Shown in pieces: positions 1 to 8,751 of a DNA stretch of 64,000 nucleotides; within the stretch, counting starts at the first letter, position 1, and each line of letters begins with the position of its first letter. This DNA comes from Mastigocoleus testarum BC008 (GTDB taxonomy: Bacteria; Cyanobacteriota; Cyanobacteriia; Cyanobacteriales; Nostocaceae). The translations under genes were made by a program, and so were the position numbers. The DNA is taken from the NCBI RefSeq assembly GCF_001456025.1, contig NZ_LMTZ01000002.1:62001-126000 (forward strand), read 5' to 3'. A model generated the notes under the pieces. It was given only the letters and a program-made list of their open reading frames with translations. It did no database searches and was not told the origin of the DNA.

Positions 1-41
1 TCGATTGGGCGATCGCTTATTCTAAAAGCACGGTACTGCAG

Positions 42-956
42 ATGAAAACCTCTCGACAAGGAAAATCTAACGCCTCAGGTAAGAAGAAGCATCAACTACG
101 AAATAGAACCATAAATCCTTGGAGACGGGAACTAAACGATATAGTTCGAGGAATATGTGGAGGTTTTTTATTTGGAATTCCCTTGCTTTACACAATGGAA
201 GTATGGTGGATCGGCTCGTCTGCAACACCAGCAATGATGTTATTGGCACTGACATTAACTTTTATTGTAGTGTTCTTACTTAATCGTTCTGAAGGTTTTC
301 GCCACCGCACAAACGCTTTTCGACACTACGAAGCAATAACAGAAACCATAGAAGCGATGGCTATAGGTTTATTTTGTTCTGCTTTCATATTGTTGATACT
401 CCAAGAATTATCTTCCGTAATTGCTCTTAAAGAAGCTTTAGGTAAAATTATTTTTGAGAGCGTACCGTTTAGTTTGGGAGTTGCATTAGCAAATCAACTT
501 TTGAGTTCTGAGGGGAAAAATTCCCCAGGGAGCAGAATTAAACAAAAAAAAATTAAAGTGAATGCAACATTATCAGATTTAAGTGGAACTTTGATTGGCG
601 CTACAGTTATCGGTTTTAATATTGCTCCCACTGATGAAATTCTCTTTCTTGCTGCTGCGACCTCAGAACCATGGCTATTATCTATTGTTGCCACTTCCTT
701 ATTAATCTCTTACGGAATAGTGTTTCAAGCTGGTTTTACTGCTGAAGAACAGCGCAAACAGCATCGTGGGATTTTCCAAACACCATTTAGCGAAACCATT
801 ATTTGTTATCTGGTATCTTTAATTGCAGCTGCAGCAATGTTGTGGTTCTTTCAAAAACTAACTTGGAATGACCCTTGGACTGTTTGGTTAGAATATACCT
901 TATTGCTGGGATTGCCTACAACTATTGGTGGTGCTGCAGGGAGGTTAGCAATATGA
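42..956 (+). CDS. TIGR02587-like integral membrane protein (DUF2391)
   Basis: A 304-residue polytopic membrane protein. A basic, hydrophilic N-terminus of about 40 residues precedes the stretch GGFLFGIPLLYTMEVWW, typical of the TIGR02587/DUF2391 family of unknown function. Six or seven hydrophobic segments follow (about residues 38-55, 62-80, 108-128, 190-205, 215-235, 250-272, 283-300). Its stop codon overlaps the ATG of the next gene (ATGA at 953-956), indicating a translationally coupled pair; the TIGR02587/TIGR02588 pairing is known in cyanobacteria. The reading frame stays open upstream to the window edge, so the ATG at 42 is a choice, supported by the usual family length. The molecular function is unknown. 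Confidence 0.8.
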   Translation: MKTSRQGKSNASGKKKHQLRNRTINPWRRELNDIVRGICGGFLFGIPLLYTMEVWWIGSSATPAMMLLALTLTFIVVFLLNRSEGFRHRTNAFRHYEAITETIEAMAIGLFCSAFILLILQELSSVIALKEALGKIIFESVPFSLGVALANQLLSSEGKNSPGSRIKQKKIKVNATLSDLSGTLIGATVIGFNIAPTDEILFLAAATSEPWLLSIVATSLLISYGIVFQAGFTAEEQRKQHRGIFQTPFSETIICYLVSLIAAAAMLWFFQKLTWNDPWTVWLEYTLLLGLPTTIGGAAGRLAI

Positions 957-1372
957 TTGATACGGAGAAAGGGCGAGATACAAGGGAACTCCAGAAACGT
1001 TCTTTTGCTGAGTGGCTTACTTTTAGCGTTGCTTCCTCACTCCTGATAGTAGTTATTTCCCTGGTTGGTTTCACTTGGTTTCAAGACTCACAACAAGAAC
1101 CCCCAATCCTGATTGTTACTCGGGAAAAAGCTATGCGGAAAGAAAACGGACATTTTTATGTACCCTTTAAGATACTGAATAAAGGTGGAAAAACTGCCGC
1201 TTCAGTTCAAATAATTGCTGAATTAAGCTTCAACGGTGAAGTCGAACAAACTGGACAGCAAGAAATTGATTTTTTATCGAGAAAAGAGAAAAAGGAAGGT
1301 GCATTCATTTTTACTAAAAATCCTCAAGAAGGAGAGTTAATGATTCGGGTTGCAAGCTACAAATTACCGTAG
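953..1372 (+). CDS. TIGR02588-like membrane-anchored protein
   Basis: A 139-residue protein with one N-terminal membrane segment (about residues 22-44) and an external domain of about 90 residues resembling a small beta-sandwich (alternating hydrophobic strands, FKILNKGGKTAASVQI). I start it at the ATG overlapping the upstream stop rather than at an in-frame codon 78 bases earlier, because that extension would be encoded inside the upstream membrane gene. It pairs with the TIGR02587-like gene, and the two products probably form one membrane complex; this is inferred from coupling only. The biochemical role is unknown. Confidence 0.75.
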   Translation: MIDTEKGRDTRELQKRSFAEWLTFSVASSLLIVVISLVGFTWFQDSQQEPPILIVTREKAMRKENGHFYVPFKILNKGGKTAASVQIIAELSFNGEVEQTGQQEIDFLSRKEKKEGAFIFTKNPQEGELMIRVASYKLP

Positions 1373-1581
1373 TGTTTCGTTAAGTTTTATTTGAATAATT
1401 TCGTCATCTAATTAGAAACTAGCAACTGGGAACTAAGGGTTTTCTAGCATCATAGGGTTAATGTAAATCTTATGTAAAGAAAAAGTTAAATATAGATAAA
1501 AAAATCAAGAAGTATTATGTAACCGAACCAGCATATAAATACGTTCAAAACACTTTTAAAAAATAAGTATTGGAGGACTAT

Positions 1582-3051
1582 ATGGTTACAACAACCAGGC
1601 CAGAAAAACGGGTGAAAATCGGTCCAACCAAACTACTAATAAATAACGAATGGGTAGAAAGTGTTAGTGGTAAAAGATTTGAAACGATTAACCCTGCGAC
1701 AGGTGAAGTAATCTGCAATGTAGCTGAAGCAGATGCAGCAGATGTGGATAAGGCTGTAGAAGCCGCTAAAAATGCTTTTCACGGTAAAGAATGGCGTCAG
1801 ATGTCCGCAACCCGTCGCGGCGAATTACTTTACAAGTTGGCAGACTTAATTGAGCAAAATATCGATGAGTTAGCGCAACTGGAAACTTTAGATAATGGTA
1901 AGCCCCTACAACTTTCCTACGGCGACTTGGGCTTAGTTATCCGTTGTTATCGTTATTATGCCGGCTGGGCAGACAAGGTACAAGGTAAGACCATTCCTAT
2001 TAATGGGCCATATTTCTGCTACACTCGTCACGAACCAGTGGGTGTGGTGGGTCAAATCATCCCTTGGAATTTTCCATTACTAATGCAAGCATGGAAATTG
2101 GGACCTGCTTTATGTACTGGTAACACAGTGGTGATGAAAACTGCGGAACAGACCCCTCTTTCAGCATTGCGGGTCGGGGAATTAATAATTGAAGCTGGTT
2201 TTCCCCCAGGAGTAGTTAATATTTTATCGGGATATGGACCCACCGCTGGAGCTGCGATCGCTCGCCACATGGATGTGGATAAATTGGCTTTCACCGGTTC
2301 TACTGAGGTCGGACACTTAGTGATGGAAGCTGCAGCTAAAAGTAATCTGAAGCGAGTAACTTTAGAACTTGGTGGTAAAAGCCCAAATATCGTCTTTGCA
2401 GATGCAGATATGAATGCAGCAATTGAAGGCGCTCATCACAGCTTATTCTTCAACCAAGGACAGTGCTGTAATGCAGGTTCGCGTCTGTTCGTAGAAGAAA
2501 AATGTTATGACGAGTTTGTTGCACTTAGTGTAGAGAAAGCTAAAAAGCGTGTTGTCGGCGATCCATTTGACTCTAATACCCAGCAAGGTCCGCAAGTGGA
2601 CAAAGACCAATTCGATAAAGTGATGAGCTACATTGAATCTGGTATGCGCGAAGGTGCAAAAATGTTATGTGGCGGTCATCAAGTTGGCGATCGTGGTTTC
2701 TTTATTCAACCTACAGTATTCTCAGATGTCAAAAATGAGATGAAAATTGCTCAAGAGGAAATTTTTGGTCCGGTAATGAGCATTATCAAATTCAAAGACA
2801 TCGATGAGGTCATTGAGCTAGCAAATACCACCATGTACGGTCTTGCTGCTGGTGTCTGGACCCAAGATATTACCAAAGCCCATGCGATCGCCAATAACGT
2901 TCGTGCTGGTACGGTCTGGGTCAATTGCTATCATATTTTTGATGCTGCTGCACCTTTCGGTGGATTCAAACAATCAGGTATGGGACGTGAACTAGGCGAA
3001 TATTGTTTAGAGCATTACACAGAAGTAAAAACTGTCACTGTCAAATTATGA
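1582..3051 (+). CDS. Aldehyde dehydrogenase (ALDH1/2-like)
   Basis: A 489-residue NAD(P)-dependent aldehyde dehydrogenase oxidising aldehydes to carboxylates in the cytosol. Visible motifs are [10 protein letters not shown] (cofactor/oxyanion Asn region), TGSTEVG (Rossmann glycine motif), [14 protein letters not shown] (general-base Glu) and [12 protein letters not shown] (catalytic Cys in the QGQCC context typical of ALDH1/2 enzymes), with EEIFGPV and PFGGFKQSG near the C-terminus. The start is the ATG preceded by TGGAGG at 1571-1576, not the in-frame TTG at 1570. It appears monocistronic after a 200-base AT-rich leader. The substrate cannot be read from sequence; cyanobacterial relatives act on fatty or apocarotenoid aldehydes, so those are candidates only. 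Confidence 0.93.
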   Translation: MVTTTRPEKRVKIGPTKLLINNEWVESVSGKRFETINPATGEVICNVAEADAADVDKAVEAAKNAFHGKEWRQMSATRRGELLYKLADLIEQNIDELAQLETLDNGKPLQLSYGDLGLVIRCYRYYAGWADKVQGKTIPINGPYFCYTRHEPVGVVGQIIPWNFPLLMQAWKLGPALCTGNTVVMKTAEQTPLSALRVGELIIEAGFPPGVVNILSGYGPTAGAAIARHMDVDKLAFTGSTEVGHLVMEAAAKSNLKRVTLELGGKSPNIVFADADMNAAIEGAHHSLFFNQGQCCNAGSRLFVEEKCYDEFVALSVEKAKKRVVGDPFDSNTQQGPQVDKDQFDKVMSYIESGMREGAKMLCGGHQVGDRGFFIQPTVFSDVKNEMKIAQEEIFGPVMSIIKFKDIDEVIELANTTMYGLAAGVWTQDITKAHAIANNVRAGTVWVNCYHIFDAAAPFGGFKQSGMGRELGEYCLEHYTEVKTVTVKL

Positions 3052-3184
3052 GCGTCCCAGGGGAGAGAAATCAAAAGTAGTTATGACAAGTAATTTAGTT
3101 GTCGTTGGTTATTAGGATTTATTTGCACGGAGCTAATTTAACTTTTGGGATTTTTTGGGATTATCTAATTCCCTGTCTCCCAAA

Positions 3185-3220
3185 AGATTTTGAGACGTAG
3201 TACTACTACGTCTCTATCTG
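3185..3220. repeat. Palindromic GAGACGT/ACGTCTC repeat
   Basis: A near-perfect hairpin with arms GAGACGTAGTA and TACTACGTCTC separated by a single base, between the aldehyde dehydrogenase and the convergent small gene. Related palindromes occur near 13492 and 19706. It could act as a bidirectional terminator but has no clean T-tract; the recurrence favours a dispersed repeat. Confidence 0.6.
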
Positions 3221-3261
3221 CTTTTAACTAAAAAATTTTTTTACAGCAAACCCTAATTACA

Positions 3262-3597
3262 TTATCTTTCCCTACGATCTATGCTTTTGGTTAGCGGTGA
3301 AAATTGCAGATAGCGACGCCACATTTGTCTTCCCAAAAATATTAAACTAATAATCTGCTGGAATTGTTGGATCCGTAGTTGTAATAATTGGTGCTCGTAA
3401 CGCAGATTACTAACACGATCTTTACCCAAATAAATAGTACGTGGTGTTTTACTTAATAATTTACCTGTACTAATCTCAATTGCAACAAAACAATCAGCAA
3501 CTATTGTCAGTTTTTTTTTCATTAGCCAGATTTTATTCGCTGCGCTAAATAATATCAGTGAAATAATTGTATTGATGATGACAACAAAAGTTACCAT
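3262..3597 (-). CDS. Small membrane-anchored protein, function unknown
   Basis: A 111-residue frame with an N-terminal hydrophobic stretch (about residues 3-26) followed by a mixed beta/alpha basic region (KKKLTIVADCFVAIEIS, then LRYEHQLLQLRIQQFQQIISLIFLGRQ). The C-terminus is strongly basic (SIDRRER). I do not recognise the family. The composition is protein-like, and the gene sits convergent to the aldehyde dehydrogenase with a palindromic repeat between them. No strong Shine-Dalgarno is visible. It could be a real lineage-restricted gene or a fortuitous frame. Confidence 0.45.
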   Translation of the reverse strand: MVTFVVIINTIISLILFSAANKIWLMKKKLTIVADCFVAIEISTGKLLSKTPRTIYLGKDRVSNLRYEHQLLQLRIQQFQQIISLIFLGRQMWRRYLQFSPLTKSIDRRER

Positions 3598-3991
3598 TAC
3601 TTAATGCGCTAGAATTTCCGGAAATAATTACTCAATAATTCTAAGCTTTTTATTCATAAATTTTCGATCTATCTTATTTATTTATGCACTTTCTGTTACC
3701 TGTTCCCTATTCCCTGTTCCCTGTTCCCTACCTTTAAGAATAATTCCAATAATCAAACCGGAATCTTATACTTATAGTATATATCAATACATAAAACCAA
3801 TAATAAGATGAGAAATAATAATCTTCACCTTTTTAATAATTAATCATTTATTTTCAAGATAAAATAAAGCATTTTTACTCATTTATATTATTTTTTTTAA
3901 GAAGTGTTTTCTTTCATACAAAATATCAATACTTATAAATCTTAGTTGTTTTAATATAAATAATAGCAGGTAAATATTTGAATATAAAACT
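3598..3991. repeat. Intergenic region with CTGTTCC heptamer repeat (STRR)
   Basis: A 394-base AT-rich spacer. At 3691-3732 lies a run of about five degenerate heptamers (TGTTCCC with variants TGTTACC and TATTCCC). Such short tandemly repeated repetitive sequences are typical of heterocystous cyanobacteria. No gene is seen in the rest; promoter elements for the downstream repeat protein cannot be assigned with confidence. Confidence 0.6.
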
Positions 3992-4642
3992 ATGGAGCCA
4001 ATTCTAGAGAGGGAGGTATTAAATACTAATACTTCAGCCATTCGTCTTAAAGAGTTATCCAAAAGTTTAGATCGAGAAGTTCGCCAAGTGATCGCCAAAA
4101 ACCCGAATACACCACCAGATATATTAGTGAGACTATTTGATAAATTTCCACTTCAAGTTTTACATAATCCTGGATTAAGTTTAATTTTACTGGAAAGACC
4201 TGATTTCTTTACAGAAATTTATGAGTCTAATAAGTTGGTTTTTCATAAACATAAATTACCTGATTTCTTTTATAAATGGGCAATATTTCATGTAAATGAA
4301 ACCATTCGTAGTGCAGTTGCATCTAGTCCGAAAACACCTGAATTTTATTTGGAGCAACTATCTGAAGATAAAAATTCATTTGTTCGTCTCCAAGTAGCGG
4401 CTAATTATAATTCTTCTACTTGTGTTTTAAAAAAACTTGCTTCAGACCGGGATAATTCCGTGAGAAAATCCGTTGCTCGTAATCCTAATGTTCCAATAGA
4501 TATTTTGGAATATTTAGCAAGTGATGAAACAGCGGAGGTTCGTCGAGAAGTTGCAGCTAATCATAATACACCCTTTAATATACTGGCAAAATTAGCTCGA
4601 GATCCAAGTCTTATAGTGAGAGCTAGTTGTTACGAAGAATAA
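3992..4642 (+). CDS. LRV-type (leucine-rich repeat variant) protein, short paralogue
   Basis: A 216-residue all-helical repeat protein. Units of about 24 residues have the pattern VRxxVAxNPNTPxxxLxxLA, for example the unit starting VRKSVARNPNVP and the one starting VRREVAANHNTP. This resembles the leucine-rich repeat variant/HEAT-like solenoid. A non-canonical insert, KFPLQVLHNPGLSLILLERP, has an equivalent (KFPQEFLANPVINLLLIEKP) in the larger neighbour, so the two are paralogues. No signal peptide, enzyme motif or clear Shine-Dalgarno is visible. A protein-binding scaffold role is inferred. The position just before a MoxR/VWA pair suggests it may belong to that module. Confidence 0.75.
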   Translation: MEPILEREVLNTNTSAIRLKELSKSLDREVRQVIAKNPNTPPDILVRLFDKFPLQVLHNPGLSLILLERPDFFTEIYESNKLVFHKHKLPDFFYKWAIFHVNETIRSAVASSPKTPEFYLEQLSEDKNSFVRLQVAANYNSSTCVLKKLASDRDNSVRKSVARNPNVPIDILEYLASDETAEVRREVAANHNTPFNILAKLARDPSLIVRASCYEE

Positions 4643-5236
4643 TTTTTTTGAAACTAGGAAATAGATAAAAAGTCTATAGCAGTAAAGATGTCCGGGGAAT
4701 TGTATATTATACGAAAGTAAATGAGAAAACAATATTTTAATTCAATATAAATATTAACTAGTCTATTAATCAAAGTAATGTGTAACGTTTTTACTAGAAA
4801 ACTACATAGCTACCTAAGTACAATAATATATTGTTAAACAAAACTTAATTAGTGATTTTAATGATTGATGAGCGGCTTAAGTATTAATAATGACCGATAC
4901 TACAAAATATAAAAACCCTCCGCATATTTTTGTTAGTATAACCTGCCCTTAGATTAAAAAATAACGATTACAGCATGCTTTGCTAACAACACACTTTTTG
5001 TTGCCTGTTCCCTCTCTTTATAACAATAATTTTAACAATCAAACTTGATTCTGATACTAGCCAATGAAAATAAATACAAACAATTGAATAGATATTAAAA
5101 AATAAATAAAATCATATATTAAGACATATCTAAAAATAGATTACCAAATACTCTTATTGCTTGCCCAGTTTGTCAATTTTTGTTGTCAGGGATTTATCTC
5201 AACAGTAATTAAATCGGCATTATAAGGGCTACCACA
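4643..5236. other. AT-rich intergenic region, nothing recognised
   Basis: A 594-base spacer between the two LRV paralogues. I see no open frame of coding character and no RNA gene. A single heptamer-like TGCCTGTTCCC occurs near 5002. Confidence 0.4.
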
Positions 5237-7045
5237 ATGCACTTAACTCCGGAACAACAAGCGGCTGATGAAAATACTAAACCTGAAACGCTAAGGATTC
5301 TTGCCAAACAAAATATTGAATTAGCACGATTAGTTGCAGGGAATTCTAATGCTGACCCCGAATTATTAAAAGACTTAGCAGCTAGGGAAGATGACTTAAT
5401 TCTTGCAGGAGTTACCAACAACCCTAATACACCAAAAGATATTTTACTGAAATTAGCATCTAAGTTTCCTCAAGAATTTTTAGCAAATCCAGTCATTAAT
5501 TTACTGTTAATCGAAAAACCCAATTTTTATATCGAAATACCTTTTTGGACATTAATAAATTTGCTAAAACAAGATAATCTTCCACAATGGCTATTGCTTG
5601 GTGCTGCAAACCTTGATAATTCAGCAGTTTTAATTGCTGTAGCAAAACATCCCCAAACTTCACAAAATGTTCTTGAGCAATTAGCAATTAAAAGTAAACA
5701 TGATAATGCTTTGGGTTTATGTATTGTTAAACGCAAAGATCTAAGTGAAAGGGTATTAGAAAAATTAGTGAAATACGGTACCACTTCTGTACGTCGGTAT
5801 TTGGCTAGTCAAATCAAAACTCCCCCCAACATTTTGGGAAAAATTGCAGAACATTCAGAATTGAATTGGAATGATGATATTGAAATTCAGACAAGAATAG
5901 CTAAACATCCCCATACACCCACACATGTTTTAGAAAAACTGATTGGGAAAGGACATAGCAAAGCAAAAAAAGCCATAGCTTTACGCTCCAATTTATCAAA
6001 GAAATTGATAGTTCGATTAGCAATGGATTATCGAGTCCATGAAATGAGATTTCTGGCTTACAACCGTTATCTATCTGGCGACCTACTTACAGAATTAATC
6101 CAACATCCCGAGCTAAGGGTACGTCAAATGGTCGTTAGACATCCCAACGTACCTAAAAATGTCTTAGTACAAGCTGTGGAAGTACATCAACTACGTTTAT
6201 TTGTAGCGGAAAACCCCCATACTCCCGCCGAAATTCTTTTTCAACTTACTAAAGAGAGTCGGGGTGACGTACTCAAAGCTGTAGCGGAAAATCCCAATAG
6301 TCCAGCATTTGTACTTGAAAAACTATCAAAAAATCCTTTATATGATTTGTTGCTAGTCCAACATCCCAGTACTTCCCCTGAAGTGATGGAGAAAGTTTTA
6401 TGGCGTTTAGCAATGAATGAACGTTTATCAGTTCGTAAGTATGTTGCTCAACATCCCCAGACTCCTCTGAGAATATTAATCCAATGGGTCAAAACATCAC
6501 CAGAAGTTCGTCGTGAAATCGCAAAAAATGTCAGTACACCGCAACACATTTTGGAAAAACTTGCGCTGAGTTCGTGGAAAAAAATACGTCGTAATGTCGC
6601 CCAAAATCCCAACACACCACCATTTGTCCTGGAAAAACTTGCTAGCGATCGCCATTTAGAAGTACGTCAAGCTGTTGCAAGAAATCCTAATACGCCAGAA
6701 CATGTGCTTACAGAACTAGTTCGATATTCGGATTTAAGATTATGCATTGTCAAAAATCCCAACACACCCCCGTTAGTATTGGAAAAATTATCAGAATTTC
6801 ATAGATATTGCACTTTGGTGTTAGAACATCCGAATACAACAAAAAATATCCGTTTAAAAATCTTGAAAATTTTGGCTGAAAGTTTTATCAGAAAAGAAAG
6901 ATTAAGAGCTGCTCAACATCCAGAAACACCGATTGATAGTTTAGAAAAATTAGTTGCAGATGAAGAGATAGAAGTTCGTAAATTTGCTCAGCGATCGCTA
7001 AAAGTATTGTATTCATCAAAGAAAAACCATCCCGATCGCTCTTAA
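5237..7045 (+). CDS. LRV/HEAT-like repeat scaffold protein, long paralogue
   Basis: A 602-residue solenoid protein of about 18-20 units with the recurring signature HPxTPxxVLxxLA...VRxxVAxNPNTP (for example QNPNTPPFVLEKLASD then RNPNTPEHVLTELV). Residues about 70-125 contain the insert shared with the shorter upstream paralogue. The regularity of the C-terminal half suggests recent internal duplication. No signal peptide or membrane segment is seen, so it should be cytosolic. It lies 416 bases upstream of a MoxR ATPase in the same direction. In analogous systems repeat proteins serve as target adaptors or sensors, so a substrate-recognition role with the MoxR/VWA pair is inferred, not shown. 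Confidence 0.82.
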   Translation: MHLTPEQQAADENTKPETLRILAKQNIELARLVAGNSNADPELLKDLAAREDDLILAGVTNNPNTPKDILLKLASKFPQEFLANPVINLLLIEKPNFYIEIPFWTLINLLKQDNLPQWLLLGAANLDNSAVLIAVAKHPQTSQNVLEQLAIKSKHDNALGLCIVKRKDLSERVLEKLVKYGTTSVRRYLASQIKTPPNILGKIAEHSELNWNDDIEIQTRIAKHPHTPTHVLEKLIGKGHSKAKKAIALRSNLSKKLIVRLAMDYRVHEMRFLAYNRYLSGDLLTELIQHPELRVRQMVVRHPNVPKNVLVQAVEVHQLRLFVAENPHTPAEILFQLTKESRGDVLKAVAENPNSPAFVLEKLSKNPLYDLLLVQHPSTSPEVMEKVLWRLAMNERLSVRKYVAQHPQTPLRILIQWVKTSPEVRREIAKNVSTPQHILEKLALSSWKKIRRNVAQNPNTPPFVLEKLASDRHLEVRQAVARNPNTPEHVLTELVRYSDLRLCIVKNPNTPPLVLEKLSEFHRYCTLVLEHPNTTKNIRLKILKILAESFIRKERLRAAQHPETPIDSLEKLVADEEIEVRKFAQRSLKVLYSSKKNHPDRS

Positions 7046-7461
7046 CTCCCCCTGTAAATTAAACTATCTAGTTGAAAGGGAATGGGGAACAGAGAACAGG
7101 AAATTTTAACTGTTACAGGAGGGAACAGGGTATGGGGAACAGAAAGTGGTAACTGATAACTGTAGCCCGTAAGGGCGTGGCGTTAGCCATAAACTGTTAA
7201 CTGTTAGCGTAGCGTGCGCGGTAGCGCATTAACTGATAAAACTTCTTGCAGCTGTAGCGAATCACTCTAGCACTCTTCAAAAATTTTTGGAACAATTAGC
7301 AAGTAAAAAAAATAGGGTGTGTAATCTCAAATCTACATGAAGTTACGCAAAATGTAGTTTCAAAATCTAATTGATTTAGATTTAAAACCTGATTAATTCA
7401 GCAAGCCCTAATTAATCAATCTATTTGTCTGACCTATCCGCAGGACATAATCTAAAATTCT
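7046..7461. repeat. Repeat-rich spacer: STRR heptamers with GC-rich inserts
   Basis: Between about 7079 and 7245 lie GGGAACA-type and AACTGTT/AACTGAT-type heptamers, interrupted by short GC-rich palindromic blocks (CCGTAAGGGCGTGGCGTTAG and GCGTAGCGTGCGCGGTAGCG). Two repeat families are thus nested. The segment 7246-7461 is AT-rich and is the probable promoter region of the MoxR gene. Confidence 0.6.
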
Positions 7462-8457
7462 ATGACTCCCAGCGAACTAAAAATTTATTTAGAACACCTT
7501 ATTCGTAAAAACCTTAAAATCAGCACAATGATTTGGGGCGCTCCCGGGATTGGTAAATCTAGTATTGTTGGGCAGCTTGCAAAGGAAAATAATTTAGAAT
7601 TTGTCGATGTTAGATTGTCTCAACTAGCACCAACCGATTTACGTGGTTTACCTGTAGCAGTAGATAATACTTCCAAGTGGTATCCACCGGAGTTTTTACC
7701 CCGTAATGGTGCTGGGATTTTCTTTTTAGATGAATTAAATATGGCTCCACCGGCTATGCAAGGAGTCGCACAGCAATTGATTTTAGATCGAAAAGTTGGT
7801 TCCTATTCCGTACCCGAAGGTTGGTATGTGTGGGCTGCTGGAAACCGTAAAGAAGACCGCGCTGCTGTCTTTGATATGCCATCTCCCCTCGCCAATAGAT
7901 TTTTACATTTGGAAGTGGAGCCAGATTTTCAAAGTTTTAAAACCTACGCTTTAACAAATGGAGTCCACGAACAAATTATTGCTTTTCTCTCTTTTCGCTC
8001 CACATTGTTACACAAACTTGACTCTCAACAGGCGGCTTGGCCATCTCCACGGTCTTGGGCAATGGCATCTAAGTTACATGAATTCGGACTAAGTATTGCC
8101 CCGGCTGTAGGTGAAGCTACTGCAGGAGAATTTGTAGCATTTATCAGTCTTTATCAAACCCTACCTAGTCTTGCTCCAATCCTAGAAGGTGAAGCTGAAA
8201 ATATTCTCTTTCCTGAAGAACCAAGCGCCAGATATGCAACAGCAATTGGTTTAACTATGCGAGCCAAAAATGCAGATGAGGCTTACAATGCCTTTACTTG
8301 GTTAAGTCAAGTTGCAACAGCAGAGTGGGTACAATTATTTGTTGCAGACTTGTGCCGCATGATGCGAAATAAAGGACAAATGGGACACCTCGCACAACTA
8401 GTCCAGAAAGACCCCAAGCTTCAGCAATTTATTCAAGATTTTCAAGAATTAATTTGA
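7462..8457 (+). CDS. MoxR-type AAA+ ATPase
   Basis: A 331-residue AAA+ ATPase of the MoxR/RavA kind. Walker A is GAPGIGKSS (about residues 28-36), Walker B is FFLDELNMA, and the motif containing AAGNRKEDRAAVFDMPSPLANRF carries sensor 1 and arginine-finger residues. The C-terminal lid ends near residue 331, the usual family length. MoxR ATPases use ATP to remodel or load partners that carry von Willebrand A domains, and the VWA-like gene 294 bases downstream is the obvious partner. LRV repeat proteins upstream may complete the module. Start ATG is followed at once by family-like sequence; no strong Shine-Dalgarno is visible. Confidence 0.9.
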   Translation: MTPSELKIYLEHLIRKNLKISTMIWGAPGIGKSSIVGQLAKENNLEFVDVRLSQLAPTDLRGLPVAVDNTSKWYPPEFLPRNGAGIFFLDELNMAPPAMQGVAQQLILDRKVGSYSVPEGWYVWAAGNRKEDRAAVFDMPSPLANRFLHLEVEPDFQSFKTYALTNGVHEQIIAFLSFRSTLLHKLDSQQAAWPSPRSWAMASKLHEFGLSIAPAVGEATAGEFVAFISLYQTLPSLAPILEGEAENILFPEEPSARYATAIGLTMRAKNADEAYNAFTWLSQVATAEWVQLFVADLCRMMRNKGQMGHLAQLVQKDPKLQQFIQDFQELI

Positions 8458-8485
8458 TTTTAAGGAAACAGGGAAGCGGAAGTTA

Positions 8486-8751
8486 AAAGTAATGAGTAAT
8501 GTTAGCGCAGCGGGGCGCGTAAGCGCACAGTAATGAGTAACGGCTAATGTGAATTAAATTCAGCCTTGTAATATCAAGGGTTTTAAGGACCGGCTTAAAT
8601 CACGTTTGTGATTATTCCTAGGAATTTAGGTTATTTCAGCTTCTAATTCACATAAGGCGTGAGTAATGAGTAAGAATGAATAATTTGCTCTTCCCCATCC
8701 TCCCACACTTCCCACATTTTCCCCCAGTCGCCAACCCCCAATCCCCACCCC
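8486..8751. repeat. Spacer with STRR blocks and a nested inverted-repeat element
   Basis: The 294-base gap between the MoxR and VWA genes is made of repeats. TAATGAGTAA units occur at about 8491 and 8530, split by a GC-rich block (GTTAGCGCAGCGGGGCGCG). They recur at about 8661, after the inverted-repeat element at 8548-8653. A CCCCAAT/CCCACAC-like heptamer tract lies at about 8693-8751 and ends directly at the VWA start codon, leaving little room for a normal ribosome binding site. Confidence 0.6.
8548..8653. mobile_element. Possible MITE with 10-bp terminal inverted repeats
   Basis: ATGTGAATTA at 8548 and TAATTCACAT at 8644 are perfect inverted repeats bounding 106 bases. The interior contains further short dyads (AATCACG/CGTTTGTGATT; CCTAGG). 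Flanks on both sides contain TAATGAGTAA, as if the element had inserted into an STRR tract. It has no coding capacity. The element call is an inference from structure. Confidence 0.4.

Noticed and set aside
1..45. Possible end of an upstream gene overlapping the first start codon
   Set aside because: A frame ends TGA at 43-45, but 14 codons are too few to judge; not called.
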